9,156 nucleotides of DNA from an uncultured Acidimicrobiaceae bacterium. GTDB lineage: Bacteria > Actinomycetota > Acidimicrobiia > Acidimicrobiales > MedAcidi-G1. A program made the translations under genes and the position numbers. The stretch's first letter is position 1, and every line of letters starts with the position of its first letter. The stretch is from NCBI GenBank assembly GCA_913054115.1, contig CAJXIS010000066.1, forward strand, positions 1-9,156, given 5' to 3'. Of this stretch, positions 1 through 6,512 are shown piece after piece. The notes under the pieces were generated by a model, which saw only the letters and a list, made by a program, of their open reading frames with translations, was not told where the DNA came from and searched no databases.

Positions 1-193
1 CGGCGACGAGATCGTGACGACCGCCGGGATCTTCGGCGTCGTCTCCGAGGTCGAGGACGATGTCATCTGGCTGGAGGTCGCCCAGGGCCTCGAGCTGAAG
101 GTGCTCAAGGGAACCGTCGACCGCCGCTTCGTCGAAGCCGAATCCGACGAACCCGAAGGGACCGACGAAGCGGAAAGCCCGATCGAGGACTGA
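1..193 (+). CDS. yajC: Sec translocon accessory subunit YajC, 3' end only
   Basis: This is the C-terminal 63 codons of a gene that enters from the left edge; the reading frame starts at base 2 and the stop is TGA at 191-193. The visible protein begins GDEIVTTAGIFGVVSEVEDD, which matches the conserved YajC segment (usually GD.V.T..G..G.V). It continues with a short beta-rich stretch and ends in a low-complexity acidic tail rich in Glu, Asp and Ser. YajC is a small single-span inner-membrane protein that associates with SecD and SecF. Its membrane segment would lie upstream of the window and is not seen. The position, 49 bases before secD on the same strand, is the standard yajC-secD-secF order and strongly supports the call. 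The acidic tail is poorly conserved in the family, so its exact composition carries little information. Confidence 0.88.
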   Translation, partial: GDEIVTTAGIFGVVSEVEDDVIWLEVAQGLELKVLKGTVDRRFVEAESDEPEGTDEAESPIED

Positions 194-242
194 CCCGGGT
201 TTCCACCCGACGCCCCACGTCAACTCGTTCCCGCCCACTCCC

Positions 243-1757
243 GTGTTCCGCCGTCAGGTCAGCCTGCTCGTCGGCATCCTCGTGGTGGCGGTCGCCGCTA
301 CGGCCCTGACGCTGTTCTGGGGCAACAAGCCGCTGCTGGGACTCGACCTCCAGGGCGGTGTCTCGGTACGCCTGACCGCCACTGAGCCGGCCACCGAGGA
401 GATGCTCGACCAGTCGGTCGAGATCATCCGGAACCGCATCGACGCCCTCGGCGTGGCCGAGCCCGAGATCTCCCGCACCGCCGATGGCGTGATGGTCTCG
501 CTCCCCGGCGTCGACGACCAGGAGCGGGCGCTCGAACTGGTCGGCACGACGGCGGAACTCAGGTTCCGACCGGTCTGCGAGGTGCTGCCGGTGACCATCG
601 TCGGCACACGTGGTTCGGCGGGCAGTGGCAACATGACCGCCGATCCGTTCGCCTCGTGCAGCCTCGTGCGCGGCGGCATCGTGCGCCCTGCCACCGGCGA
701 CGACGGCCTGACACCACCCGAGGCGGACCTCGCCGAGGACTTCGTGATCCTCGGTGGATCCGGCACGGGGAGCACCGGGGGCTACCGGTACGTGCTGGGC
801 CCCACGGTCCTGACGGGCGATGCGCTCGAGGATGCCGACGCCGACTTCATCGACTTCCGGTGGCAGGTCGGAGTGACCCTGAAAAAGGGTGCCGAAGGCA
901 TCGAGGCCTTCAACGACGCCTCCGCCAGATGCTTCCGGGGTGACGAGTCGTGTCCGTTGCTCCCGGGGTACACCAACGGCCTGATCGCCATCGTCCTGGA
1001 CGGCGAGGTCATCACAGCCCCACAGATCCGTGCGCCGGCATTCGACCGGGACCGCATCATCATCTCCGGTTCGTTCGAGAAGCAGGGGGCCGAGGACGTG
1101 GCCCTGGCGCTGCGCTACGGCGCCCTGCCGGTCGAGCTCGTCGCCGAGAACACCAGGGTCGTGTCGGCGACCATCGGCCAGGACTCGCTCGATGCGGGCA
1201 TCGTGGCCGGGCTGGTCGGCCTCCTCCTGGTCGCCCTCTTCATCGTCGGCTACTACCGGCTGCTCGGCCTCGTAGCGCTCGCCAGCCTGGCGATCTCCGG
1301 CTCGCTGCTGTGGGCGATTGTCGCCCACCTCGGCACCCAGTCGGGCCTGGCGCTCACGCTGGCCGGCATCACCGGGATCATCGTCGCCGTGGGCGTGTCC
1401 GTCGACTCCAACGTCGTGTACTTCGAACACCTCAAGGAGGACATACGCGACGGCCGCACCGCCCGGTCGACGGTGGATCGCGCCTTCCCGATCGCCTTCT
1501 CCACGATCGTCAAGGCCGACACGGCATCGCTCATCGGAGCGGTCCTACTCTGGTGGCTCACGGTCGGCGCCGTCCGCGGCTTCGCCTTCTACCTCGGCCT
1601 GGCGACCATCCTGGACCTGGTGGCGACCTACTTCTTCATGGGCCCGATGGTCCGGGTGCTGGCGAGGACCTCCCTGTTCGCCCACCGGCCCGGCCTCTTC
1701 GGCCTGCCGGCTTCCGGAGCGGTGGTCCGACCCGACAACAAGCCGGTCACCGCATGA
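243..1757 (+). CDS. secD: Protein translocase subunit SecD
   Basis: A 504-residue inner-membrane protein that, with SecF, uses the proton-motive force to help pull secreted proteins across the membrane after SecA/SecYEG export. Membrane segment 1 is at about residues 7-25. It is followed by the GLDLQGG motif (33-39) and a large extracytoplasmic domain with the conserved IIRNRIDALGV stretch (61-71). RYGALPVEL (291-299) precedes five further membrane segments between about 316 and 476. VGVSVDSNVVYFEHLKED (383-400) is the family's membrane segment 4 motif; Asp388 matches the conserved acidic residue thought to take part in proton transfer. GTG at 243 is the only usable start: no in-frame start codon exists between the yajC stop and it, and the next ATG falls inside the conserved domain. 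No Shine-Dalgarno is visible; the leader is C-rich. The stop overlaps the secF start. The length is normal for a SecD that is not fused to SecF. Four cysteines in the extracytoplasmic domain are noted in the findings. Confidence 0.96.
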   Translation: MFRRQVSLLVGILVVAVAATALTLFWGNKPLLGLDLQGGVSVRLTATEPATEEMLDQSVEIIRNRIDALGVAEPEISRTADGVMVSLPGVDDQERALELVGTTAELRFRPVCEVLPVTIVGTRGSAGSGNMTADPFASCSLVRGGIVRPATGDDGLTPPEADLAEDFVILGGSGTGSTGGYRYVLGPTVLTGDALEDADADFIDFRWQVGVTLKKGAEGIEAFNDASARCFRGDESCPLLPGYTNGLIAIVLDGEVITAPQIRAPAFDRDRIIISGSFEKQGAEDVALALRYGALPVELVAENTRVVSATIGQDSLDAGIVAGLVGLLLVALFIVGYYRLLGLVALASLAISGSLLWAIVAHLGTQSGLALTLAGITGIIVAVGVSVDSNVVYFEHLKEDIRDGRTARSTVDRAFPIAFSTIVKADTASLIGAVLLWWLTVGAVRGFAFYLGLATILDLVATYFFMGPMVRVLARTSLFAHRPGLFGLPASGAVVRPDNKPVTA

Positions 1758-2872
1758 TCGGCGTCCTGCGGGGCCTCTACGCCGGCGAGACGGTGATCGA
1801 CTTCCCGCGGTGGTGGCGCGTCGCCGCCGTGGCCTCGGGCATCGCCCTGCTGCTGAGCTTCGGATCGTTCGGCCTGCGTGGCCTCGAGCTCGGCATCGAC
1901 TTCGCCGGCGGAACCTCGTACGAGGTGGCGGCCCCGGATGCGTCGATCGCCGACGCCCGCAGCCTCCTCAGCCGATTCGACGCCGACGGCGCCCGGATCC
2001 AGGTCGTCGACGGTGACACGATCCGGATCCGGTCCGACATCGACGATCCCGTCCGGGCCGCGGAGATCCGCGACGCACTCACCGCCGAACTGGGACCGGT
2101 CGAGACCTTCGAACAGGTGGGCCCCACCTGGGGCGACGAGGTGACCGACAAGGCAGTGCGGGCGCTCGTCGTGTTCTTCCTCGTCGTGGCGCTGTACATC
2201 GGCGTCCGGCTCGAGTGGAAGATGGCAGCCGGAGCGCTGGTGGCGGTCGCCCACGACATTGTCGTCAGCGTCGGCGTCTACTCCCTGCTCGGCGTCGAGG
2301 TGACGCCGGCGACCGTGATCGCCTTCCTGACGATCATGGGCTACTCGCTCTACGACACGATCGTCGTCTACGACAAGGTCCGCCAGATGACGGGTCGCCT
2401 CGGTGCGACCGAGCGCTACACCTACAACGAGCTGATGAACCTGGCCCTCAACCGCGTGGCGATGCGCTCGATCAACACCAGCGTGACATCGGCACTGCCC
2501 GTGGTGTCGCTGCTCGTGATCGGATCGATGGCGCTCGGTGCCACTGCCCTGCGCGAGTTCGCACTGGCGCTGCTGGTGGGCATCGTCGTCGGCTCGTACT
2601 CGTCGCTGTTCATCGCCGCTGCGATCGTGGCGCACCTCAAGGAGCGCGAGCAGCGATGGATCCAGATCCGCAGCAAGCTCGCCGGTCGTGGACTGCTCGA
2701 AGGGCCGACCAGGATCATCGGACGCGCCGAGGCCTCTGTACCCGATTCACGGTCCAGCGAATCATCCGACCGGGTCAAGGGCCCGGCCCGTCGCCGGCCC
2801 GTCCCGACGGCCCGCCCGGCCGGCTCGGGAAGCGGGGCGCTGCCACGCCCCCGCAAGAAGCGACGAAACTGA
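1754..2872 (+). CDS. secF: Protein translocase subunit SecF
   Basis: A 372-residue partner of SecD in the proton-driven step of protein export. Membrane segment 1 (about 22-42) is followed by the signature GIDFAGGT (47-54), a small extracytoplasmic domain, then VGPTWGDEVTDKA (122-134). Five more membrane segments lie between about 136 and 293. Segment 4 carries GYSLYDTIVVYDKVR (196-210), the SecF counterpart of the SecD membrane motif, with Asp201 and Asp207. LNRVAMRSINTSVTSALPV (231-249) is also conserved. The start ATG at 1754 overlaps the secD stop (ATGA), implying translational coupling; no Shine-Dalgarno is needed or visible. The open frame extends upstream of 1754, but that part lies inside secD and reads as an Arg/Pro/Gly-rich shadow. 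After the last membrane segment there is a cytoplasmic tail of about 75 residues, basic and rich in Pro, Arg and Ser, ending in RKKRRN. Such tails are common in actinobacterial SecF. Confidence 0.96.
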   Translation: MIGVLRGLYAGETVIDFPRWWRVAAVASGIALLLSFGSFGLRGLELGIDFAGGTSYEVAAPDASIADARSLLSRFDADGARIQVVDGDTIRIRSDIDDPVRAAEIRDALTAELGPVETFEQVGPTWGDEVTDKAVRALVVFFLVVALYIGVRLEWKMAAGALVAVAHDIVVSVGVYSLLGVEVTPATVIAFLTIMGYSLYDTIVVYDKVRQMTGRLGATERYTYNELMNLALNRVAMRSINTSVTSALPVVSLLVIGSMALGATALREFALALLVGIVVGSYSSLFIAAAIVAHLKEREQRWIQIRSKLAGRGLLEGPTRIIGRAEASVPDSRSSESSDRVKGPARRRPVPTARPAGSGSGALPRPRKKRRN

Positions 2873-2908
2873 CGTCCGGACGGAATCTGGCCGGTGGCCG
2901 CCGACCGC

Positions 2909-2914
2909 TACCGT
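2909..2914 (+). promoter_or_regulatory. Candidate -10 element (TACCGT) for a leaderless transcript into the rel leader
   Basis: TACCGT fits the TAnnnT pattern of vegetative bacterial -10 boxes. It ends six bases before an ATG at 2921, so a transcript starting at the usual distance would begin at or next to that ATG, as in actinobacterial leaderless mRNAs. No convincing -35 hexamer is present; the sequence 17 bases upstream is TCTGGC, a weak match. The site sits in the 112-base gap between secF and rel, where a new transcription unit would be expected. The call rests on position, and on the same arrangement before hisS and at the right end of the window. It has not been tested. Confidence 0.42.
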
Positions 2915-2920
2915 GGAGGG

Positions 2921-2983
2921 ATGAGGAACGATTTTCCCCAGGTGGTCCGAAGCGGACCGCCAACGGGCATCGGGCGGAGCTGA
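2921..2983 (+). CDS. Possible 20-residue leader peptide upstream of rel
   Basis: ATG at 2921 opens a 20-codon frame (MRNDFPQVVRSGPPTGIGRS) closed by TGA at 2981-2983. One base later the ATG of rel begins, in a different frame. The rel Shine-Dalgarno lies inside the last codons of this ORF, so ribosomes terminating here would be placed to reinitiate on rel or would unfold its start region. The ATG lies six bases after a TACCGT box, suggesting leaderless translation; the GGAGGG directly before the ATG is too close to serve as a Shine-Dalgarno. The peptide resembles no family I know and has no run of a single amino acid such as classical attenuators use, though it contains two prolines in a row (codons 13-14). 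It may be a chance ORF; conservation in relatives would decide. Confidence 0.38.
   Translation: MRNDFPQVVRSGPPTGIGRS
2941..2977 (+). promoter_or_regulatory. Two mutually exclusive hairpins before the rel start
   Basis: Hairpin A pairs 2941-2948 with 2954-2961 (eight pairs including one G-U) around the five-base loop GAAGC. Hairpin B pairs CCGCC at 2957-2961 with GGCGG at 2973-2977 (five G-C pairs, eleven-base loop). Both use 2957-2961, so they cannot form together. Hairpin B takes up the first two bases of the rel Shine-Dalgarno GGAG (2976-2979), while hairpin A leaves it free. Both lie inside the 20-codon leader ORF, so ribosome movement on the leader could select between them. The complementarity is seen directly; regulation is inference, and short GC-rich pairings arise easily by chance in such DNA. 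Confidence 0.3.
2976..2979 (+). promoter_or_regulatory. Ribosome binding site of rel (GGAG)
   Basis: GGAG lies five bases before ATG 2985, which is good Shine-Dalgarno spacing, in a window where most starts lack one. It supports 2985 as the rel start over later in-frame codons. Confidence 0.6.
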
Positions 2984-2984
2984 C

Positions 2985-5207
2985 ATGGTCACCGTTAACC
3001 GGGTCCTACCGTGGCGCCGCCGGCCGCAGCGTGCGGTTGCGGAGACCTCGTCGCTGCTGACCGCCTTCCTCGAGCACCACCCCGACTCGGATTCCGACCT
3101 CATCGAGCGCGCCTACCAGGTCGCACTGGGTGCCCACGAGGGCCAGACCCGCAAGTCCGGGGAGCCCTACATCAACCACCCGCTCTCGGTCGCCACGATC
3201 GTCGCCCGCCAGGGCCTCGACGATGTGACGATCGCAGCGGCGCTGCTCCACGACGCCGTCGAGGACACGGACGTCCAACTCGACGACCTCGAACGCGACT
3301 TCGGTGCCGACGTGGCCCGGATAGTCGACGGGGTCACGAAGCTCGACCGGCTCACCTTCGAGAGCCGGGAGGAGCAGCAGGCCGCCAGCATGCGCAAGAT
3401 GCTCGTGGCCCTGGCAAAGGACCTGAGGGTCCTCATCATCAAGCTGGCCGACCGGTTGCACAACATGCGGACCCTGGCGGCGCTCCCCGAGCCCAAGCAG
3501 CAGCGCGTTGCCCGCGAGACGCTCGACATCTATGCCCCGTTGGCCCACCGGCTCGGCATGCAGGACGTCAAGGTGCAGCTCGAGGACCTCTCCCTGGCCA
3601 CGCTGCACCCGAAGCGCTACAGCCAGATCGACCAGATGGTCCAGGACCGGGCACCAGAGCGCGACCTCTACCTCGACCAGCTGGTCGGCGAGGTCGAGGA
3701 GCGCCTCCAGGGGTTCGGCATCGAGGCGGACATCTCAGGACGCCCGAAGCACCTGTGGAGCATCTACGAGAAGATGATCGTCAAGGGTCGGCCGTTCGAC
3801 GAGATCCACGACCTGGTCGGCATCCGGGTCGTGGTCGAGACGGTGCGCGACTGCTACGCAGCGCTCGGCGTGGTCCACGCCGTCTGGACGCCGGTGCAGG
3901 GACGCTTCAAAGACTATGTGGCGATGCCCAAGTTCAACCTCTACCAATCGCTGCACACAACGGTCATCGGACCCCAGGGCAAACAGGTCGAGTTCCAGAT
4001 CCGCACCGTCGAGATGCACCGGCGGGCCGAGACCGGGGTCGCCGCCCACTGGGACTACAAGGGCACGCTCCCCTCCGACGAGATGGCGTGGCTGGGACGC
4101 ATCGTCGAGTGGCAGGACGAAACGCCCGACCACGGCACGTTCATGGACAACCTCAAGACCGACCTCGAACAGGATGAGGTCTATGTCTTCACGCCGCAGG
4201 GTCAGGTCGTGGCGCTTCCCATCGGCGCCACGCCCGTCGACTTCGCCTACGCCATCCACACCGAGGTCGGAGACTCCTGCGTCGGTGCCCGGGTCGAGGG
4301 CCGGCTGGTGCCACTCGACACCCGCCTGGAGTCCGGTGCGACCGTCGAGGTCATCGCCTCGAAGCAGCCGGGTGCCGGCCCCAGCAAGGACTGGTTGAAA
4401 TTCGTCGCCAGCCACCGGGCTGCCAACAAGATCCGCCACTGGCACACGAAGGAGCGTCGCACCGAGGCCATCGACACCGGCCACGACGAACTCGTACACG
4501 AACTTCGCCGAGCCGGTCTCCCGATCAAGGAGGTCCTCGACGGGGAGGCGCTCGCGGAGATCGGCGGGTCGATGAACTACACGGACCTCGACGCCCTCTT
4601 CGCTGCGATCGGCGAACACAACGTGTCGGCGCGTGCCGTGGTTGGCCGGGTCGAGCGGCACATGCGCGAGCTCACGCCCGAGGTCGAGGAACACCTGTCG
4701 GTCGCCGCGCTCACCCAGCGGCCGCTGCGACGCGATCGGGGCTCGGTCGGCGTCCACGTCGAGGGCCTCGACGACCTCATGGTCCGACTCTCGCGCTGCT
4801 GCACGCCGGTTCCGCCGGACGAGATCATGGGCTTCGTCACCCGGGGGCGCGGCGTCTCTGTGCACCGCGCCGACTGCGCCAACGCCGTGTCGTTGTCGGG
4901 CGGCCAGCCCGACCGGCTCATCGACGTCGAATGGGACGAACAGACCGCCTCCCACTTCGTCGCCTCCTTCGAGGTCAAGGCCCTGGACCGGCCGCTGCTG
5001 CTGCGTGACGTGGTCGCAGTGCTCGCCGACCACCGGGTCAACGTGCTCAGCACCTCGACCGTGACCAGCGGGACCGACCGGGTGGCCCGGATGCGCTTCG
5101 AGTTCGAGATGGGCGATGCCGGGCACCTGGACCGGGTGCTGCGCCAGATCCGCGACATCGATTCGGTCTACGACGTGTACCGGGTGGTGCCCGGCCGTGG
5201 CTCCTGA
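2985..5207 (+). CDS. rel: Bifunctional (p)ppGpp synthetase/hydrolase, RelA/SpoT family
   Basis: A 740-residue cytoplasmic, ribosome-associated enzyme that makes (p)ppGpp from ATP and GTP/GDP during starvation and hydrolyses it otherwise. The N-terminal HD hydrolase looks intact: Arg56, His65, the HDxxED motif (89-94, HDAVED) and DRLHNM (156-161). The synthetase domain (about 245-360) has GRPKHLWSIYEKM, DLVGIR (276-281), RFKD (307-310), YQSLHT (320-325) and VEFQIRT (335-341). RFKD is the RxKD signature of bifunctional Rel enzymes, not the ExDD of synthetase-only RelA. A TGS domain follows (about 398-459), then a helical region, the conserved-cysteine/zinc-finger-like domain (Cys605, Cys606 and Cys631, with GFVTRGRGVSVHR between), and a C-terminal ACT/RRM domain (about 660-736). 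The length is typical. ATG 2985 has a GGAG five bases upstream and sits one base after the candidate leader ORF stop. This is probably the only long RSH enzyme in the cell, but that cannot be seen here. Confidence 0.96.
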   Translation: MVTVNRVLPWRRRPQRAVAETSSLLTAFLEHHPDSDSDLIERAYQVALGAHEGQTRKSGEPYINHPLSVATIVARQGLDDVTIAAALLHDAVEDTDVQLDDLERDFGADVARIVDGVTKLDRLTFESREEQQAASMRKMLVALAKDLRVLIIKLADRLHNMRTLAALPEPKQQRVARETLDIYAPLAHRLGMQDVKVQLEDLSLATLHPKRYSQIDQMVQDRAPERDLYLDQLVGEVEERLQGFGIEADISGRPKHLWSIYEKMIVKGRPFDEIHDLVGIRVVVETVRDCYAALGVVHAVWTPVQGRFKDYVAMPKFNLYQSLHTTVIGPQGKQVEFQIRTVEMHRRAETGVAAHWDYKGTLPSDEMAWLGRIVEWQDETPDHGTFMDNLKTDLEQDEVYVFTPQGQVVALPIGATPVDFAYAIHTEVGDSCVGARVEGRLVPLDTRLESGATVEVIASKQPGAGPSKDWLKFVASHRAANKIRHWHTKERRTEAIDTGHDELVHELRRAGLPIKEVLDGEALAEIGGSMNYTDLDALFAAIGEHNVSARAVVGRVERHMRELTPEVEEHLSVAALTQRPLRRDRGSVGVHVEGLDDLMVRLSRCCTPVPPDEIMGFVTRGRGVSVHRADCANAVSLSGGQPDRLIDVEWDEQTASHFVASFEVKALDRPLLLRDVVAVLADHRVNVLSTSTVTSGTDRVARMRFEFEMGDAGHLDRVLRQIRDIDSVYDVYRVVPGRGS

Positions 5208-5238
5208 TCGGATCCGGACCGAGACCGGGGGCCACCGG

Positions 5239-5244
5239 TAGCCT
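5239..5244 (+). promoter_or_regulatory. Candidate -10 element (TAGCCT) for hisS
   Basis: TAGCCT in the 45-base rel-hisS gap ends eight bases before the GTG start of hisS, so the transcript would have a 5' leader of about zero to two bases. A weak -35-like GGACCG lies at 5216-5221 with a 17-base spacer. hisS has no Shine-Dalgarno, which agrees with leaderless or near-leaderless initiation. The T of the box is also the end of a short inverted repeat (ACCGG at 5224-5228, CCGGT at 5235-5239) that may be coincidental. Confidence 0.42.
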
Positions 5245-5252
5245 CTGCTCCC

Positions 5253-6512
5253 GTGGCCGACTCCATCTATCGGGCCCCGAAGGGCACTCGTGACATCCTC
5301 TGGCCGGACTCCGCCCGTTGGCGGGCGCTGGTCGAGGCCTTCGCCGATGTCGTGGGTGCCGCCGGCTACACGCAGGTCGTGCCACCCATGTTCGAGCACG
5401 TCGAGGTGTTCCGTCGCCTCGGCGACGCCACCGACGTGGTGGCGAAGGAGATGTACGAGTTCCTCGACAAGGGCGGGCGCAGCATCGCGCTGCGACCCGA
5501 GCAGACCGCATCGGTCGTGCGGGTGTTCGCAGAGCACCGTCCGGTCGTGCCCTGGAAGGTCTGGTACACCGGTCCCAACTTCCGCTACGAACGCGCCCAG
5601 AAGGGTCGGTTCCGCCAGTTCGACCAGGTCGGCGTCGAGGCCCTCGGCCCCGACGACCCGCACCTCGACGCCGAGGTCATCGCCCTGGCGTGGCGCTTCT
5701 ACGAGCGACTCGGGCTGCGGCAGGTGACCCTGCTGTTGAACTCGCTCGGCAATCCCGACGACCGCTCCCGGTACGTCGACGCCCTCACCGCCCACTTCTC
5801 CGCTGACGCCGACGCACTCTCCGAGGAGTCGCGCACGACGCTCGCCACCAACCCGCTGCGGGTACTCGACTCCCGACGGCCCGAAGACGCCGACCTGGTC
5901 GCCGCCGCACCGGAAATGCTCGATTTCCTGTCCGACGATGCCGCCGTGCACTTCGCGCGGGTTCGGGGGGCGCTCGACGCCCTCGGCATCCCCTACACCG
6001 TTTCGCCCCGGCTGGTCCGCGGGCTCGACTACTACCTGCGCACCACCTTCGAGTTCGTCGCCGAGGCGCTCGACGCCGCCCAGGACGCAGTCGGCGGCGG
6101 CGGACGCTACGACCGGCTGGCCGAGGAGATGGGCGCACCGCCCACGCCGGGCGTCGGCTTCGCTCTCGGCGTCGACCGGACGCTGCTGGCCTGTGATGCC
6201 GAGGGGGTGTTCGATGCACCCGCCACCGTCATCGACGTGTTCGTCGTCGACACCTGCGGTGGCGACGAGGCGGTCCTGTTGACCGACGAGGTGCGTCGGG
6301 CGGGGATGCGGGTCGACCGGGCGTGGGACGACCGCTCCATGAAGGCCCAGATGAAGGCCGCCGACCGCAGTGGTGCCGCCATCGCCCTCATCGTGGGCGA
6401 GGACGAACGCTCGAGCGGCACCGTCACCGTCCGGGACCTGCGCGGCGACGCCGGCCAGCAGGCCGTGCCCCGGGCCGAACTGATCGAGACCCTGCAAACG
6501 AGGCTTCCGTGA
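5253..6512 (+). CDS. hisS: Histidyl-tRNA synthetase
   Basis: A 419-residue class II synthetase, the usual bacterial length, that charges tRNA-His. The N-terminus (YRAPKGTRDILW, 6-17) is the family's KGTRD motif. Motif 1 includes VVPPMFEHVEVFRR (42-55). RPEQT (81-85) sits at the conserved RPEGT loop; the fourth residue is Gln instead of Gly. Motif 2 covers YTGPNFRYERAQKGRFRQFD (105-124). The HisRS-specific histidine-A loop is LVRGLDYYLRTTFEF (254-268), with Arg256 matching the catalytic arginine. Motif 3 runs through VGGGGRYDRL (280-289) and GVGFALGVDR (300-309). The anticodon-binding domain is about 325-419. These RG and GGGGRYD motifs separate it from the HisZ paralogue, which normally lacks an anticodon domain. 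The GTG start follows a TAGCCT box and has no Shine-Dalgarno. The stop overlaps the aspS start by four bases (GTGA), so the two genes are likely co-transcribed and coupled. Confidence 0.96.
   Translation: MADSIYRAPKGTRDILWPDSARWRALVEAFADVVGAAGYTQVVPPMFEHVEVFRRLGDATDVVAKEMYEFLDKGGRSIALRPEQTASVVRVFAEHRPVVPWKVWYTGPNFRYERAQKGRFRQFDQVGVEALGPDDPHLDAEVIALAWRFYERLGLRQVTLLLNSLGNPDDRSRYVDALTAHFSADADALSEESRTTLATNPLRVLDSRRPEDADLVAAAPEMLDFLSDDAAVHFARVRGALDALGIPYTVSPRLVRGLDYYLRTTFEFVAEALDAAQDAVGGGGRYDRLAEEMGAPPTPGVGFALGVDRTLLACDAEGVFDAPATVIDVFVVDTCGGDEAVLLTDEVRRAGMRVDRAWDDRSMKAQMKAADRSGAAIALIVGEDERSSGTVTVRDLRGDAGQQAVPRAELIETLQTRLP
6500..6503 (+). promoter_or_regulatory. Ribosome binding site favouring the GTG start of aspS (GAGG)
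   Basis: GAGG lies within the last hisS codons, five bases before GTG 6509. The alternative ATG at 6545 has no such site, so this motif favours the upstream GTG that overlaps the hisS stop. Confidence 0.45.

Noticed and set aside
196..209. Small hairpin in the yajC-secD gap (CGGGT, loop TTCC, ACCCG)
   Set aside because: Only five base pairs and no following T run, so it is not a convincing terminator; yajC and secD are expected to be co-transcribed.
238..245. CTCCCGTG shared at the starts of secD (238-245) and hisS (5248-5255)
   Set aside because: An eight-base GC-rich match that includes the start codon is likely by chance. secD lacks the TAnnnT box seen before hisS.
950..1753. Upstream in-frame extension of secF into secD
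   Set aside because: The extension translates to Arg/Pro/Gly-rich nonsense overlapping SecD. SecF homology begins at ATG 1754, which also forms the ATGA overlap.
1628..2635. A 335-codon minus-strand open frame opposite secF
   Set aside because: Low-complexity composition rich in His, Arg, Asp and Glu, opposite conserved SecF membrane segments; no independent sign of coding.
2873..2900. Palindrome CGTCCGGACG and GGCC repeats just after secF, considered as a terminator
   Set aside because: The palindrome has no room for a loop and no T tract follows. It could be a chance GC-rich palindrome; a Rho-dependent end cannot be judged from sequence.
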